A stretch of DNA of 64,000 nt, from the NCBI GenBank assembly GCA_029891345.1, contig CM057009.1, forward strand, positions 89,265,416 to 89,329,415, in the 5' to 3' direction. Within the stretch, counting starts at the first letter, position 1. Every line of letters starts with the position of its first letter. Shown here piece after piece: positions 10,401 through 27,793 of this stretch. The notes below the pieces were generated by a model. That model was given only the letters and a program-made list of their open reading frames with translations, made no database searches and was not told where the DNA came from. Both the position numbers and the translations under genes were made by a program. The DNA comes from Dryococelus australis. Taxonomy: Eukaryota > Arthropoda > Insecta > Phasmatodea > Phasmatidae.

Positions 10401-10552
10401 AACGAGCAATGTCACGTGATTGCCATGTGATACACTTATAATGATATACAACGAACGAGCAAGGACACATAACCACCATGTGACACACTTAATATGATAT
10501 ACAACGAACAAGCAAGGACACGTGACCACCACGTGACACACTTAAAATATGT
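10401..10552 (+). repeat. 53-bp tandem repeat (three units) with CACGTG/CATGTG sites
   Basis: Units begin at 10401, 10454 and 10507 (AAC(G/A)AGCAA), an exact 53-bp period. Each contains paired CACGTG or CATGTG E-box-like palindromes followed by ATACACTTA or ACACACTTA. Similar CATGTG runs occur at about 55128-55162. Confidence 0.85.
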
Positions 10553-10591
10553 TACACACATACAAACTGTGGCCACCGACAGCAAAACCCA

Positions 10592-10636
10592 TTCACCTGT
10601 AAGGTGAACTGTAGGGGCAATACACCCTTGCGGTGT
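10592..10636 (+). other. Two adjacent short hairpins
   Basis: TTCACCT/AGGTGAA (10592-10608, 3-base loop) and ACACC/GGTGT (10622-10636, 5-base loop) lie 14 bases apart. They may be part of a structured RNA or a repeat end; nothing else supports a function. Confidence 0.35.
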
Positions 10637-10971
10637 GTTGTAGTTGTAATGTAATCGTATGTTTTCAGATACTCAGAAAACCTGTGAACTAAAACAAAAA
10701 TATTTATATTTTACATTGCCTATGGTTATAAAACCAATATGGCTAACAGAAACAAACATACATGCATGAAGAAAATTAGTGGACGTAACCGTCGAGCACC
10801 TTCGGATATGTTCGACAAATCTGAGCCGAAGACTGCCGAGCGTTCCCTTAGTTGTACCGAAGATTGCCGAGCTCGCCCGAGTTGAGCCGAAGACCGTGAA
10901 CCGCCCAGCCGCACAAGCTGCTGCGATTGCCATTAAAAATACATTGCCGCAGACTCACCATGGTTACACTG

Positions 10972-10973
<2 letters not shown>

Positions 10974-11021
<48 letters not shown>

Positions 11022-11038
11022 GCAAATATTCCAGTGGT

Positions 11039-11096
<58 letters not shown>

Positions 11097-11117
11097 ACCA
11101 CTGGAATATTTGCCAAA
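10974..11117. repeat. (TA)n tract with a perfect 23-bp inverted repeat around it
   Basis: A first (TA)n run (about 10974-11017) is followed by 11018-11040. A second (TA)n run (11041-11094) is followed by 11095-11117, the exact reverse complement of 11018-11040 (TTTGGCAAATATTCCAGTGG + TCA). The two arms plus the self-complementary TA spacer could fold into a single hairpin of about 100 bases. Confidence 0.9.
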
Positions 11118-11159
11118 TGCGATGTTAAACTCGAAATGGCATGTATATAATATGCATTT

Positions 11160-12240
11160 CATTTTAATGAGCTGTCATTAAATTTAGTATTTCCAAAGAA
11201 TTTAATTGCAATTTGAAATATGGAAATATTAATTATAATGTAAGGAAATACCATTATATACAAATTTTATAGTTTCACAATTTTTTATTTTATTTTGGTT
11301 ATTAAGGATTTGAATACTTTAGACAAAAATATTTTCATTTTCACAATTTTCATATTCCGTAAATTTTCACATTTAGTGTATTTTGTGATAGAATTATATA
11401 TATGTGGAATATTTTTTGCCAATTATTTTTTGTGATTTTTTTTTTAAATTAAAGTGAAAATTCAGTAACGTGTGTTGTTTTGTTATTTGTACTCAATTTT
11501 CATCTCTCGTGTATGAAAATACAATTTTCAGTCCTGTTTTTAGAAGAGTATTTTCAGTAATTGTTTGCATATGTTTCAATGTTTATTTTTAAATATATAT
11601 TTTTTTTATTATTGCCATAAAAACAATGATTTGAAAATTCGAATATTGTGTAATTAATTTCATAATCATACAGTTTATTAATTCGAAAGCACTATTTATT
11701 AAATTCAATAATGCTTTCGTCCTTGTTATTTCTATAAAAATAGTTTTCTTGAAAACATAATTGTATTACCACAGAAAGTAAGAGTCATATAATACATCAT
11801 TTTTTTGTTAACACTGTGGAAAATTACGAACTGGAATTAATTCAATTTTTTTTAATAATTACGGGCTAGTTATAAGTTCAAAATTATTTCGAAATCTTGC
11901 GAAATTCAGAATATACCTATTTTTGCTGATTTTAAATAATGAACTGTTTAAAATTAATACATCATAGTCATTAAAAATATTAAAGGAGTACAATTTTTAT
12001 TTAGAAAGTGGTAAGTTCATATATATGCTTTGTTTTATAGAAATGTACAACATTCTGAAATTTTATTATAATTTAAATTTTTTTCTATTTATACCAATTT
12101 TAGGCTACGAATTTTTAATAATACGTTTTTTTCATTGCTAAATATATTTAAATAAAATTTCAATAAAATGTTATTTTTGAATTTTTTTTTTTGTGACGAG
12201 TTAAAATGCATTAGCATAGACAGTTTACTGGAATGTATTA
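11160..12240. other. AT-rich sequence without a recognised feature
   Basis: Runs of A and T with no domain-bearing ORF and no repeat that I could align elsewhere in the window. Confidence 0.6.
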
Positions 12241-12590
12241 GTGACAGGTGGAAATCTATTCTCTTGATTACCGAAGAGAGTTCATTTTTTGGAGGGCAAT
12301 GGAATAAAATTTTTTGCGTGAATGGTTGGTCGAGAGCAGCGCAGGTCGGAGCTGTATCGCGCGCCGAGGCAGATCGAACATCTGCACAGGACGGCGTGAT
12401 TTTCAGTGCGTAGATAGCACCATATGCGCTCCAGGCGACCATGGCGTGTAATCAAGGCAATGCTCTCACGATACAGCCGCGGTGAAAATGATCTGGGATG
12501 GCAGGGATCAGTGGAGCTTGGAAGCGACTGATGAAAATCGTGCACTGCGGATGACGTTAAGTACACTACTGCATTATTTGTAATAACATG
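12240..12590. other. GC-richer unclassified segment (repeat or fossil coding DNA)
   Basis: Open frames run on both strands (plus 12168-12413, minus 12089-12566), with balanced base composition against AT-rich flanks. No domain is recognisable. It lies directly upstream of a SINE and a Tc1 fossil, so an older transposon fragment is plausible. Confidence 0.3.
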
Positions 12591-12657
12591 TCGAGTTATA
12601 AACTGATTTTTTTGGTAGCATCGAGGATTAATAGTTAATTTTGGAAATTCCGCATTG

Positions 12658-12910
12658 CAAATACCGTGGTGGTGTAGTGATTAGACTACTTTTCTTCCAA
12701 TTAGGCGAATTGGGCTACATTCCCGGCCGGGCTGCTCCCGGATTTTCGCATGTGGGTATCGTGCCGGACGATGCCGCTGGTCGGCGGGTTTTCTAGGAGA
12801 TCTACCGTTTCTCCCGCTCCTGCATTCCAGCTCTGCTCCATACTCACATCATCTCTCCCTCATCAGCTCTGAAGCCCTCGTTATTAGGAGCCACCCAGAT
12901 TACTCCACTT
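12658..12910 (+). mobile_element. tRNA-headed SINE-like retroposon
   Basis: The head reads TGGTGTAGTGATTAGACTAC, a good match to an RNA polymerase III box A. It is followed about 35 bases on by a degenerate box B (TTGGGCTACATTCCCGG) and a GC-rich body (GGATTTTCGCATGTGGGTAT...). The tRNA part is diverged, so this is a retroposon and not a working tRNA gene. Confidence 0.6.
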
Positions 12911-12954
12911 CCATTTAATCGTAATATTTTTTAATATATACACTAACGTTTGTG

Positions 12955-13970
12955 AAAAATGCAACACCAAGAAGGAAATATGTAGTTGAAATGAACTTCA
13001 TACCGTAGCTTCTGTACATCACAATTCACAATTGATTAGGACTACTGAACTGTACATGATCTCTGTGCTTGAGAATTCACTATGGTGTAAAGCCCCACGT
13101 GCTGCAATCTGGGCCCCTAAACTCCGTGGCATGGAATCGAAGAGGATCTGGGTATGTTCACGGGAAATCTCCCTCTACACGGTTAGTATGCGGGTCCACA
13201 CAGCACCAACAGTGGTTGCTGGAGGACCGTGGCGAACAAGTCGCCGACCACCCATATACCAGACATGTTCATTGGGAAACTTGTCAGTCGATATCGCATG
13301 CCAGGGAAGCAGGGGTAACCGTCGTTCAGTTAAGAAAGTTTGCACATTCCTCTCCATATGCAGCCAGGCATTGTCCTGCTAAAATATGGCACGTGGAGTT
13401 AGTTCCCTGAAGCAGGGGCAGTAGTAGTTACTCAGGCTCCTAAACCTTCCTGATCTAACGGCTGCTATTCAGATTGCCCTTAATACGTAGGAGTCGAAAT
13501 CACATGTATCCAATGGCACCCGCGCCATCACACTTGGCATTCGTCCGCTATGCCACTCCACAATGCAAGCCTCCAGATTGCGGTCACCACAGTAGTGTCT
13601 AACACAAATGTTACCACATCTGTAGGACACGTTGAAGCGGGACTCGTCTGAAAACACTACATCCTGCCACTCACCACGCCAGGGGTCTCTTTTAAACGAC
13701 TCGCCCTGTACAAGTACAACAGCCAAATTAGCAGTTCTCGATAGGGTACCACAACGCTTGGTTAGACGGGTGGGATTTACATCAGATATTCAAAGCGTCT
13801 ACCGCATACTGCAGAACATTCCCTTGCACGTTATTCAGCGTCTGCTTATTAATTGTAGCAATCGAGGCATGATGTTTGACCAGCATGTCTGCAATATCCA
13901 CACACGAACATACGCTAAATTTATGGGGTAACTGCAACCAACCGGTTGATCGTAGTACAGAATGACCCAT
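12955..13970 (-). pseudogene. Fossil Tc1-like transposase
   Basis: Minus-strand frames show the Tc1/mariner order. W-Q-D-V-V-F-S-D-E-S-R-F (within 13469-13726) carries the first catalytic Asp, followed by the usual E-x-C-I-V-E-x-H-S-G stretch. A degraded Q-D-N-A-x-x-H equivalent lies near 13390 (second Asp). L-P-W-H-A...P-N-E-H-V-W (13175-13357) matches the family's P-I-E-H-V-W with the third acidic residue, and L-F-D-S-M-P-R near 13130 is the usual C-terminal motif. The pieces sit in different frames with stops, so it is dead. The N-terminal DNA-binding part (13726-13970) is poorly preserved. GAAAAATGCAACACCAAGAAG at 12955-12976 resembles the end of such elements. Confidence 0.8.
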
Positions 13971-13979
13971 AGTTTATAT

Positions 13980-20220
<6,241 letters not shown>

Positions 20221-20420
20221 ACACTCTAAATCTGGATCACTATTTTAATCATTCAACAGTAACTTCAGTGAATTTAACTGATGTATCAGTGAAAAAATGC
20301 CAGATTTTCTTTACTTATTGATACATTCAGTGACATTTACCACTGATACATCAGTATTTTTTTTTTCACTGTATTTCTGTGGTTTATTTTTAACTGATGG
20401 ATCAGTTAAACAGCGTGTAA
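20221..20420. repeat. Cluster of ACTGATRYATCAGT-like palindromes
   Basis: Near-identical 14-bp palindromes lie at 20277-20290, 20342-20355 and 20393-20406 (the last with GG at the centre), and a weaker copy at 20317-20331. ACACTCTAAA at 20221 and TTTTCACTG near 20370 look like the ends of a CACTNTAAAA-type MITE such as the one at 62191-62950. Confidence 0.5.
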
Positions 20421-20509
20421 TAATGGTCGTCAAATAACGTTTAAAAATGGCCTTTAAACTACATGTAAGCAGTGTAATAATATAGGTCCAGTAACAGGAG
20501 TCAGGAGGC

Positions 20510-21170
20510 GACTCCTGCTCCGACCGCCGCCATCTTGGATTACGTAATTTCCTGTCACCATCTTGTTTCCGGCCTACCGACCGCCATCTTGGATTCCATT
20601 TCTTCGTACTCTATCATTCCACATTGGCATCCACTATCTTGTTTATTCATTTTTCTCGTGCTCTTTCATTACATGTTACCTCTCTCGCATTCTTTCTCGC
20701 TTTCATTCCAAGGGTCTTCTCCGAGTGCTCCTATTTTTTCTCTCTTGCATCCTATCCAATTTGTTTGTAATTTATTCTCACCTTTTTTTCGATTAGTCGC
20801 TCCACGGCCATTTTGGATTGTATAATTTCCCATCGCCATCTTGGGATCCAGGAATTCCTGCTCTGTCATTCCAGTCATGTGATCACCATCTTGTATGCCG
20901 CCATATTGGATTCGGCCGTGTTGGATTTCGCCATTTGGAAAGCCAGTACGCCGCTATTTTTGTTCACTTCAAGCTTTATCATTCCATTTTGCCTCCTTTG
21001 CATTCCAAGGGCTTTATCCAAATGGTCCCATTATTCTCTGTCTTGCATTTTTCTCCTTTCCTCTGTTCCTTACTTTTCTTTCTCTCGTCTTTGTTCGATT
21101 AGTCGCTCCATCGCTATCTAAAAAAAAATCAAATTTACCACCAAATAAAATCTTGTCACGCCATATTGGA
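20510..21170 (+). repeat. Subterminal array of GCCATYTTGG(ATT) motifs, left arm
   Basis: GCCATCTTGGATT or close variants occur at about 20530, 20582, 20809, 20837, 20899 and 21153, plus weaker ACCATCTTG copies near 20557 and 20885. The reverse complement (CCAAGATGGC) matches the GCCATNTT core bound by YY1/Pho-class zinc-finger proteins. The ORFs of this block (20535-21305) run through the motif spacing without domains. Confidence 0.6.
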
Positions 21171-21366
21171 TTTACATTAATTCCGCTACTTAACTTTGTA
21201 GATTTTTTTCTGCTCCACCTCTCTCGGATGACTCTTTATCGATGGGCCATCCAGGTTCGGACAGGTTCGTCACAACCCAGACTTTCTGAATCCACAACTA
21301 CATGACGTCACAAACTCTTCATCAATTTGCATTACAGGTTCGGAGTGGTTCGTCACAATCCAGACT

Positions 21367-21556
21367 TAGGCCGGGAACACACGGCAAGCTTACAGGTCGG
21401 GCCCGGCCCATTCAGATTTGATGATTAATTGAGAGGCATTGGGCAGCACACACGGGCACAGGCCGGGCCCGGCACGCTGTAAGGTTAAAACGAGGTCGGA
21501 CGGGCGCCCGTGGATAGGCGCCAGGTGTTTTCCGGTGCTGTGTGTTCCCGGCTTTT
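21367..21556. mobile_element. Nested 190-bp MITE with GCCGGGAACACAC termini
   Basis: The segment opens with GGCCGGGAACACACGGC and closes with GCTGTGTGTTCCCGGC, imperfect terminal inverted repeats, and has a GC-rich interior. It is absent from the matching place in the right arm (about 35575, AGACTTACTGTAGCC), which gives the empty site AGACTTACTGT. Flanks are TTA and TTT, so a 3-bp TTA target duplication, now mutated, is possible. Confidence 0.7.
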
Positions 21557-22119
21557 CTGTCACCACCAGTTTATCGCGACTCGCATTTCGTTCCGAGATA
21601 GTAAGGCCCGCATGGTATATGCCCTGAGTTTCAATCGTATATGTTCAAAAAAATATTTAAATGTAACTAGGATGCCTATGACGGCAATTTTCCAAATCTT
21701 TAAAGGTAATAAATGTAGACTTAATGTGTATATAAAGATTTTAATATCAACCAAAGTGCCTTTAAAATAATTACAAATTCCTTAATAAACACTTTAACAT
21801 TTTTATAAACATAAAACCCATTTAAAAAGCATGGAAATAATTATTTTACAACCAAAATTTTTCAAACAATCAATTCAAATTTATATTGTAATGAAATATT
21901 CTCAAAAAAATATTTTTTAACATATATTTTTTATATATATTCTGATATATATTCTGATCGACCTTATGAACATTATAGGATCTACAACTGCAAAATAAAA
22001 CACGAAGTATAAGGCACAAAATAAAGATTTTACTGTATGTAAATTACAAACACATATATATTGCTACGGTTCATGTCCCCACACATATACTATTATTAGC
22101 AAAACAACACATGTCTTTC

Positions 22120-22610
22120 ATGTTCATTTTGTATCATTAATGTTGCAAGGGTCTCTTGCAGACCATGTAGCTCCCGTAGAACACCATCCCTTATAGTAGC
22201 TTACTCTTTCATCACGTGCCTTATGTAACATATTTTCGGGTTGTACGGACACTTGGCAGGACTTCTTGGCGTTGACAGACACGGCGATACCCACGTACTG
22301 CATACAGCACCGTTGCATCGATGGTGGTGTCCACAATGTAGAATCCCCAGTGGGTTGGTCTTTGCGTTTATGTAGTCGATCCGAACGCTGAAACGAGTTT
22401 CGAGGGAATGGTTCTAATGCTAAAGTTTATGTCACTGGAGACTCTGCTGCGAACCAACTTGGCATAGGAACTGAGTCGTCTTTTCATCAAAAACCTCGTC
22501 TTGTTACGAACACTAGATTGATGTTGTGAAATAACTGATCCAGCTATCTTAACACCTCTCCCTCCTGTGACAATCAGCATAAAGGTCAAACATTGAGAAA
22601 ACAAACCTAC
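22120..22610. pseudogene. Mirrored ORF block, left arm of element 2
   Basis: On the minus strand, 22368-22604 reads GGRGVKIAG...SQHQS...RNKTRFLM, the same peptide as the plus-strand frame at 33773-33890 of the right arm. In the opposite direction (inward), another frame (DRHGDTHV...NVESPVG) is also shared between the arms but frameshifted here. Which strand, if either, was coding is unclear. No family recognised. Confidence 0.4.
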
Positions 22611-23064
22611 TCGTCCCTTGTGTCTTTATTATATCTACACAGCTGTCTGTAGATTTTGGTAGCCCCAACCATATTACCGGTAGTTTTTCCTTTCTTGAGA
22701 TGTAAGACCTCGACCAAATATGTATCAGGACATTTCGTGACGTTTCTTTCTTCCGATTAGAATGCTACATGTGTAGGCACATGACCAATGTCTTCCAAAT
22801 AATATGTGCGAAGATACTAATGACTTATGTGCACAACACAAAAGAGCTCTGTAGACCAGTTCCCTTCATTGACCCTAGTAAATACCCACTTTTGTCTGCT
22901 TATAGGCACAACATCGTCAATTTTAGATTGTGGTTCGCGAGAATCGAAAACTTTTTCAACTTTATACACTATTTTTAGCAGCGATTTGTCTTTCACGTCT
23001 TTGGGTCTCATACATTTAATTCGATGAATAAAGGATTTTATAGTCAGTCACCAGTCAGCCACCA

Positions 23065-23068
<4 letters not shown>

Positions 23069-23122
<54 letters not shown>
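23069..23122. repeat. (TA)27 microsatellite in left arm
   Basis: It sits between GTGTGT and TTGACATAC. The matching right-arm site (about 33288-33300) has only a few TA units, so the expansion is arm-specific. Confidence 0.95.
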
Positions 23123-23124
<2 letters not shown>

Positions 23125-23189
23125 ACATACTTTAGACAACAAACGTAAAAACAGACATCTTGAATTTTCCCACACCATTCATGTAGTAT

Positions 23190-26110
23190 CATTACACCAG
23201 CATGCTCACTTTTAACCTAGGGAATATAATAATCTTATATAACGCTCAAGTCAGTCTATGCTAGCAAGTGCCCAACCGGGACCCTTGGCCATATATTTTC
23301 TTCACGACAAAGTTTCATGGCTGACACTGTCAAACTAAGCTTCATAATTGGAACCCAGCTGCTTGCATTGGTACCCTACCAGCCTGTGTAACTCATTAAC
23401 ACAATCTGCTCTACAAAACCAATACCAGACTAAATATATTTATCATTCATATTAGAATTCAATCGTAACTCATCTTACACCCATTAAACCCACCAAAAAT
23501 CGTAAAATTAACATGTTTGTCATTGTCATTAGACACCAGTCAAATACATACTGGAAAACATACCATCTATGTTAAAACAAGCGTACCAAGCTAATATTTA
23601 ATAGTGCAGGCCAACCCACAATGAAAACCTTCTTACCATCTGACAAACATTATTACAAACTGATACCAGACCAACTAACATACCATCACCTATAACCACA
23701 GAAAAACTCAAACCTACCTCACCACCCAATCCATCAATAATAATATCTATTATAACTCAAGCAACACTACTGGTAAGTCCAACCCATACTCTTACACCCA
23801 TTCTAACTGTTCTACCAATCTAAACCGCCTAAACCTAACAGCCCACTATAATTCTAGCATACCTCAACCATTCATTGACACAGGCCATAAAAACAAAACA
23901 TGCAGTCCATGCCAGTGACACAAACAACTTCTTCTCATACCATCCACCATGCTGACACCAATCAAAATACACTGACCACCCATACCAAGCAATATTTAAT
24001 TCAATAACACCTTAGCCTTATATGACTTGTCGACACACACATACTGTCCACACCATTCGATATATTCCAGCAATCGTAAGACAAATATACTGGAAAACAT
24101 ATCACCCATCATACCATTATTGATAACCCAAGTGTGCCAAGCAAATTTATAGACCAGATAAACCATTACTACTAACTTATACTGGACAAAACCAAGATGC
24201 CATCACCTATAAACAAAGAAAAACTCAATTCAGCCGTACCACACCGCCAACACCACCACAATCAGCACCAAAAACGCTTATCACTGCCACCACCAAATGA
24301 ATAAGTCTTTAAGAGAAGCAGACATTTTTATTACTATGAATATATAACATTTTTCAACTTGTTATTTACATTCGAAACTTTTTTTTTGTTTGTTATTCAC
24401 ACATATTATTTCTTCGCAGACCGATAGGTACCATCATTTTTACAGGCCAATCAAAATATCTGATATATCAATCGTCATCAGATGAAATATACTCATAATT
24501 ATTACAGGGACTCAAGTATATTTCAGTTCACACTTACTAAAATATACGAAATATCTTAGTTCCAAAATGTTTGTTAGAGCATCAGATAGCAGTCAAAATA
24601 TTACACCAAACATTAATATAAATCAATATCAACCATCCATACCAATAAAAATGCAGACCATTCCACTTCAAGCATACAAAAACAAAATAAGAGTAACCCT
24701 GCTGACCAGGAGTAGTGGGTACTATACCAACCATAACCCAGAATACTTCAGTCATATCACATATATCAGATTGTATTCGTAACATAAGAACTATCCATTC
24801 CATACCACCCCACACCATCAATTAACCCCCTACCAATTATATCACACCGGGTAACACACCTCCAGCATATGTAAGTCATATCGATAACCTATTGGTACTG
24901 AATATCAAAACAGATTAATACATTTCAACATAACATTAGCTTGCCTCAGCCATGCATCGTCGAGAGCCATACAACCCAGCATACCTGAATAATATTCCAT
25001 CTGATTATATCAACTAACCACCGCTGCAGGTAACCATACCAACGAAAACGTACAGTCCCAAACCATATCATTCGCTCTAACCCCAAGCATACCTAATTCA
25101 TGCTGTTAACAATGCAGACCATATCATTCACCATACCTCAGGCTTACTAATCATTTACAACAGTCAACTAGATTGACTACCATTTAGACTCATCTAACTT
25201 CACCAGTTACACATATAAACAAGCCATACCAGCAGCCGAGGCAATCAAAATATTCCAATCATAAGCTCGAACAATGCTATCATAAGATCAGTACTAATAA
25301 TTTAACCGTCTGTGACATCTATACACTCATAATTCCCAGATACCATCCAATCATACTAACCGAACATACCAGCAAAGCATTCTGCCCTCTCATACTAACT
25401 TATCAAACCATTCTGACCTTACAAACTAATCACACAATCAAACCATTCTCCCCAAACCATCGAAGCTACTGTTTTATCATACTGCCAAAACAACCGAACC
25501 TGTGATCAAGTCATACCAATCAACATAATGGCTATACCAAATATACAAGGAACTAACTGTACAACCAAGTCATACCGATAGGTTACACCATCAAGATGTA
25601 CAAGCCATAAAAAACTAAACCATACAGGCAGCCTACACCAGCAGACAGCACAATCATGTTACCCCATCCATTTCAACTATTCCAGGATACCATACCAATC
25701 AAAAAACTCATTAGCCAGATAACTAACAAAACATATTACCAAAAACAAGCTACCTATAACATCCATGCAGAGAGGTCATACAGTACAAACATTTTAAAAC
25801 TCCTCTACCAATTATGAGCCTACATACTATTCATATTATCAGACTGAGCAACATAAAATTCAAGCCATACATTTCGACTTTCTATTCTAACCATCACACC
25901 TGTCATCACACCTCCTGCCCTCCTGTTTAACAGCCATACAGGCATGTCGCACTCAAAGACAAAGTCATTCCATCAAAAAACTCCCTCCTACCATCAACTG
26001 AAACTACTACAATTTCCCAATCACACATTTCAGGAATCGCTACTACCTTACTGATAGACCATACAGGCAAGGCACACCACCAAACCAGTTAACCAATGAT
26101 TATACCCATG
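23190..26110 (+). repeat. A/C-rich degenerate repeat zone (CCATAC / ACCATCAC), left side of element 2
   Basis: About 2.9 kb built from CATACCA, CCATACCAA and ACCACC variants, very poor in G. Two copies of a longer unit are marked by CACAGAAAAACTCAA (about 23695) and CAAAGAAAAACTCAATTC (about 24210). The outer part pairs with 30187-33000. The part from 25374 to 26110 has the same character but no partner. Confidence 0.75.
24567..24782 (+). other. Mirrored ORF in left A/C-rich zone
   Basis: The 71-codon frame (KMQTIPLQAYKNKIRV..LLTRSSGYYTN) is matched, frame preserved, by a minus-strand frame in the right arm (30798-31079). Both lie within low-complexity repeat DNA, so conservation may reflect the young age of the palindrome and not selection. 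Confidence 0.3.
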
Positions 26111-26128
26111 TCATCATATATAATAGTT

Positions 26129-26270
26129 AAAGAAACAAAAGACATCGCACTCACATCTCTAGCAAATCTCTCGAGAAGTCAGATCTGGCTATAGGAGCCA
26201 TCTTGGCAGTAGTGGCTGTTGCCGATGTCCTCATAGAAGAGTCTTCAGTTCGATGTGTGGGGATGCGAGG
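26129..26270 (+). other. Short ORF at the inner left edge of the element 2 core
   Basis: An open frame of about 45 codons reads ...SLEKSDLAIGAILAVVAVAD... and ends at TGA near 26270. It has an Ala/Val/Ile-rich stretch and lies where base composition changes from the A/C-rich repeat to mixed sequence. It lacks an ATG, so it could be an exon remnant. No family recognised. Confidence 0.2.
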
Positions 26271-27790
26271 TTGATAGACATGAATTATTAAGTTTTAGTA
26301 TAATCTGACCGACCCAGTTAGCATTCAGGCTTCATCCTTACCAATAAGAATGTGCATATTTAGTATTCCAAACAAAGTATCGTTTTTGCATTGTCTCCTC
26401 TTGTACATGTAAGTGCATGGGTGACTCGATCGGTGTGCCATCCTGTAGCCTGCCTCGACTCTCGATTAGTGTATGTACTATCTCTTCGACTAGCAGAGAC
26501 CTGCACAGTGCCTACACCATCGGTCGACCACATGTCTACTTTTCAGATTCACATGTTTATAGTTAAATCGCACAGGGTTGGTGCATTTCACCTCTAGTGC
26601 TGTGAGTGTTGGTTGTAAATTTAATTTGACGGTTTCAATATGATGATCTGTTCATAAGGAAAGCATTTGCTATTCTACCGTACTAGTTAGGACTGCCTGT
26701 TATTGATTAGCATGTGTAATATGAAGTGGTTGGAAAGTGCTTGTAAATAGCTTCCTTTATATTTGTTTTGCAAGGGTATGTAGTAGCGACCTTGTCGCTC
26801 CGACTGCTTCTCGACTCTATCATAGCCTTTCATTTTAGTCTAATGAGATGTGCGTTGTTCGATGCTCGCACATTTAGTGTTGTTTGATATTGGAATTCGT
26901 GTGTCTCTGTACTGTAGCCAAACTCGGTCGGAGGGTGTACATAGGAAAATCGTTTACTGTTTTGCTGTACTATCTAAGGCTACCGCATAAGTTTTCAGAT
27001 GCATGATTTTGTATAGCAATGACTATAGTGGTGTACAGAGCTTGTTGCTTGTGCAACATGTGTTGTTTGGTAGTTGTTTATAGCAGCGTCGTCGTCTTTA
27101 ACATGACCACCAGTTTAAATTTACACATTTACAAGGCTGTGTAATGTATGTCTTCAAATTATCACCACTGGTAAAGAGTGTACTGTACGTGACATACTAT
27201 AGAATTTTTTGTGAGATCGTTCCTGGTGATTGTAAGCTCATTTTCTCCCATTAACAGACATTCCAGCTTTTTGTACCGAAGTTCACAACACAATAGCAAC
27301 TCTGATACAAAACCTCGTGTGTCTTCATGGTGTGTACCGGCATTCGGTTATGTGAGTCAACACGAGTGCTCCTAGTAAGCATCAGTGCTAATATAATCGT
27401 TGATGGCATCCTCCTACTGACAAGGGTTCCAAAGATGGTCGAAGACCTTCGCGACTCTAACAGATTATGTTTGTGCACTTTAGCGGACGATTGGAGAAAC
27501 AAAAATGGTGATAGCATCTGTGTGTGCATGTATGTATTGCTCAAAGAACCATCGGTAGGTAGCTGAGTTCCAGACTTGACACTATATATAAATATTAAAT
27601 TCCCTTTCAGACTTAGACAAAATCTGTTACTTTTATCTAATGATGGAGTTGGGCATAATATTAGAATGGGCTTTGTTGGATAAATAACATAGACAGACTT
27701 TAGCACTTTACATTTATTTTACAGGCATGACATAAGACTACATACTAATATGTAATACATGTTCAACTAATTCTTCATTCGAGCAAAACG
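26271..27790. other. Core of element 2, part without a recognised gene
   Basis: Mixed-composition sequence with no partner in either arm. A minus ORF of 151 codons (27251-27706) overlaps a plus ORF (27327-27566). The minus frame has a C-terminal YQSCYC string faintly like the start of the zinc-finger cassette, but no complete finger. Confidence 0.3.
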
Positions 27791-27793
27791 TTA

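Larger units (their letters stand above)
20471..25373 (+). repeat. Left inverted arm of element 2
   Basis: From the outside in: motif array (20510-21170), nested MITE (21367-21556), AT-rich block (21640-22080), mirrored ORF block (22120-22610), TA microsatellite (23069-23122) and an A/C-rich degenerate repeat zone (from about 23190). Pairing with the right arm ends at CCAGC, 25369-25373. Confidence 0.75.

Noticed and set aside
10401..10552. CRISPR-like array
   Set aside because: The three 53-bp units are contiguous, without unique spacers, in a eukaryotic repeat context; no cas genes are present.
10779..11162. Overlapping ORFs with long Ile-Tyr runs (also at 14697-14984, 34317-34520, 34892-35248, 37537-38012 and 55042-55435)
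   Set aside because: They are translations of (TA)n and similar tracts on both strands and not genes.
12658..12740. Possible genuine tRNA genes here and at 34940, 36490, 39060 and 62637
   Set aside because: Box A/B-like strings are present, but the cloverleaf arms do not pair over about 72 bases and a retroposon body follows; these are SINE heads.
20535..21305. Several plus-strand ORFs of 77-136 codons, Ser/Phe/Leu-rich, and the 175-codon minus ORF at 35667-36194
   Set aside because: They lie over the mirrored subterminal motif array, overlap in several frames and have no domain; openness follows from T/C-rich composition.
27251..27706. 151-codon minus ORF in the element 2 core as an additional gene
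   Set aside because: It overlaps an opposite ORF and lacks a domain; only a faint YQSCYC string resembles the zinc-finger cassette.
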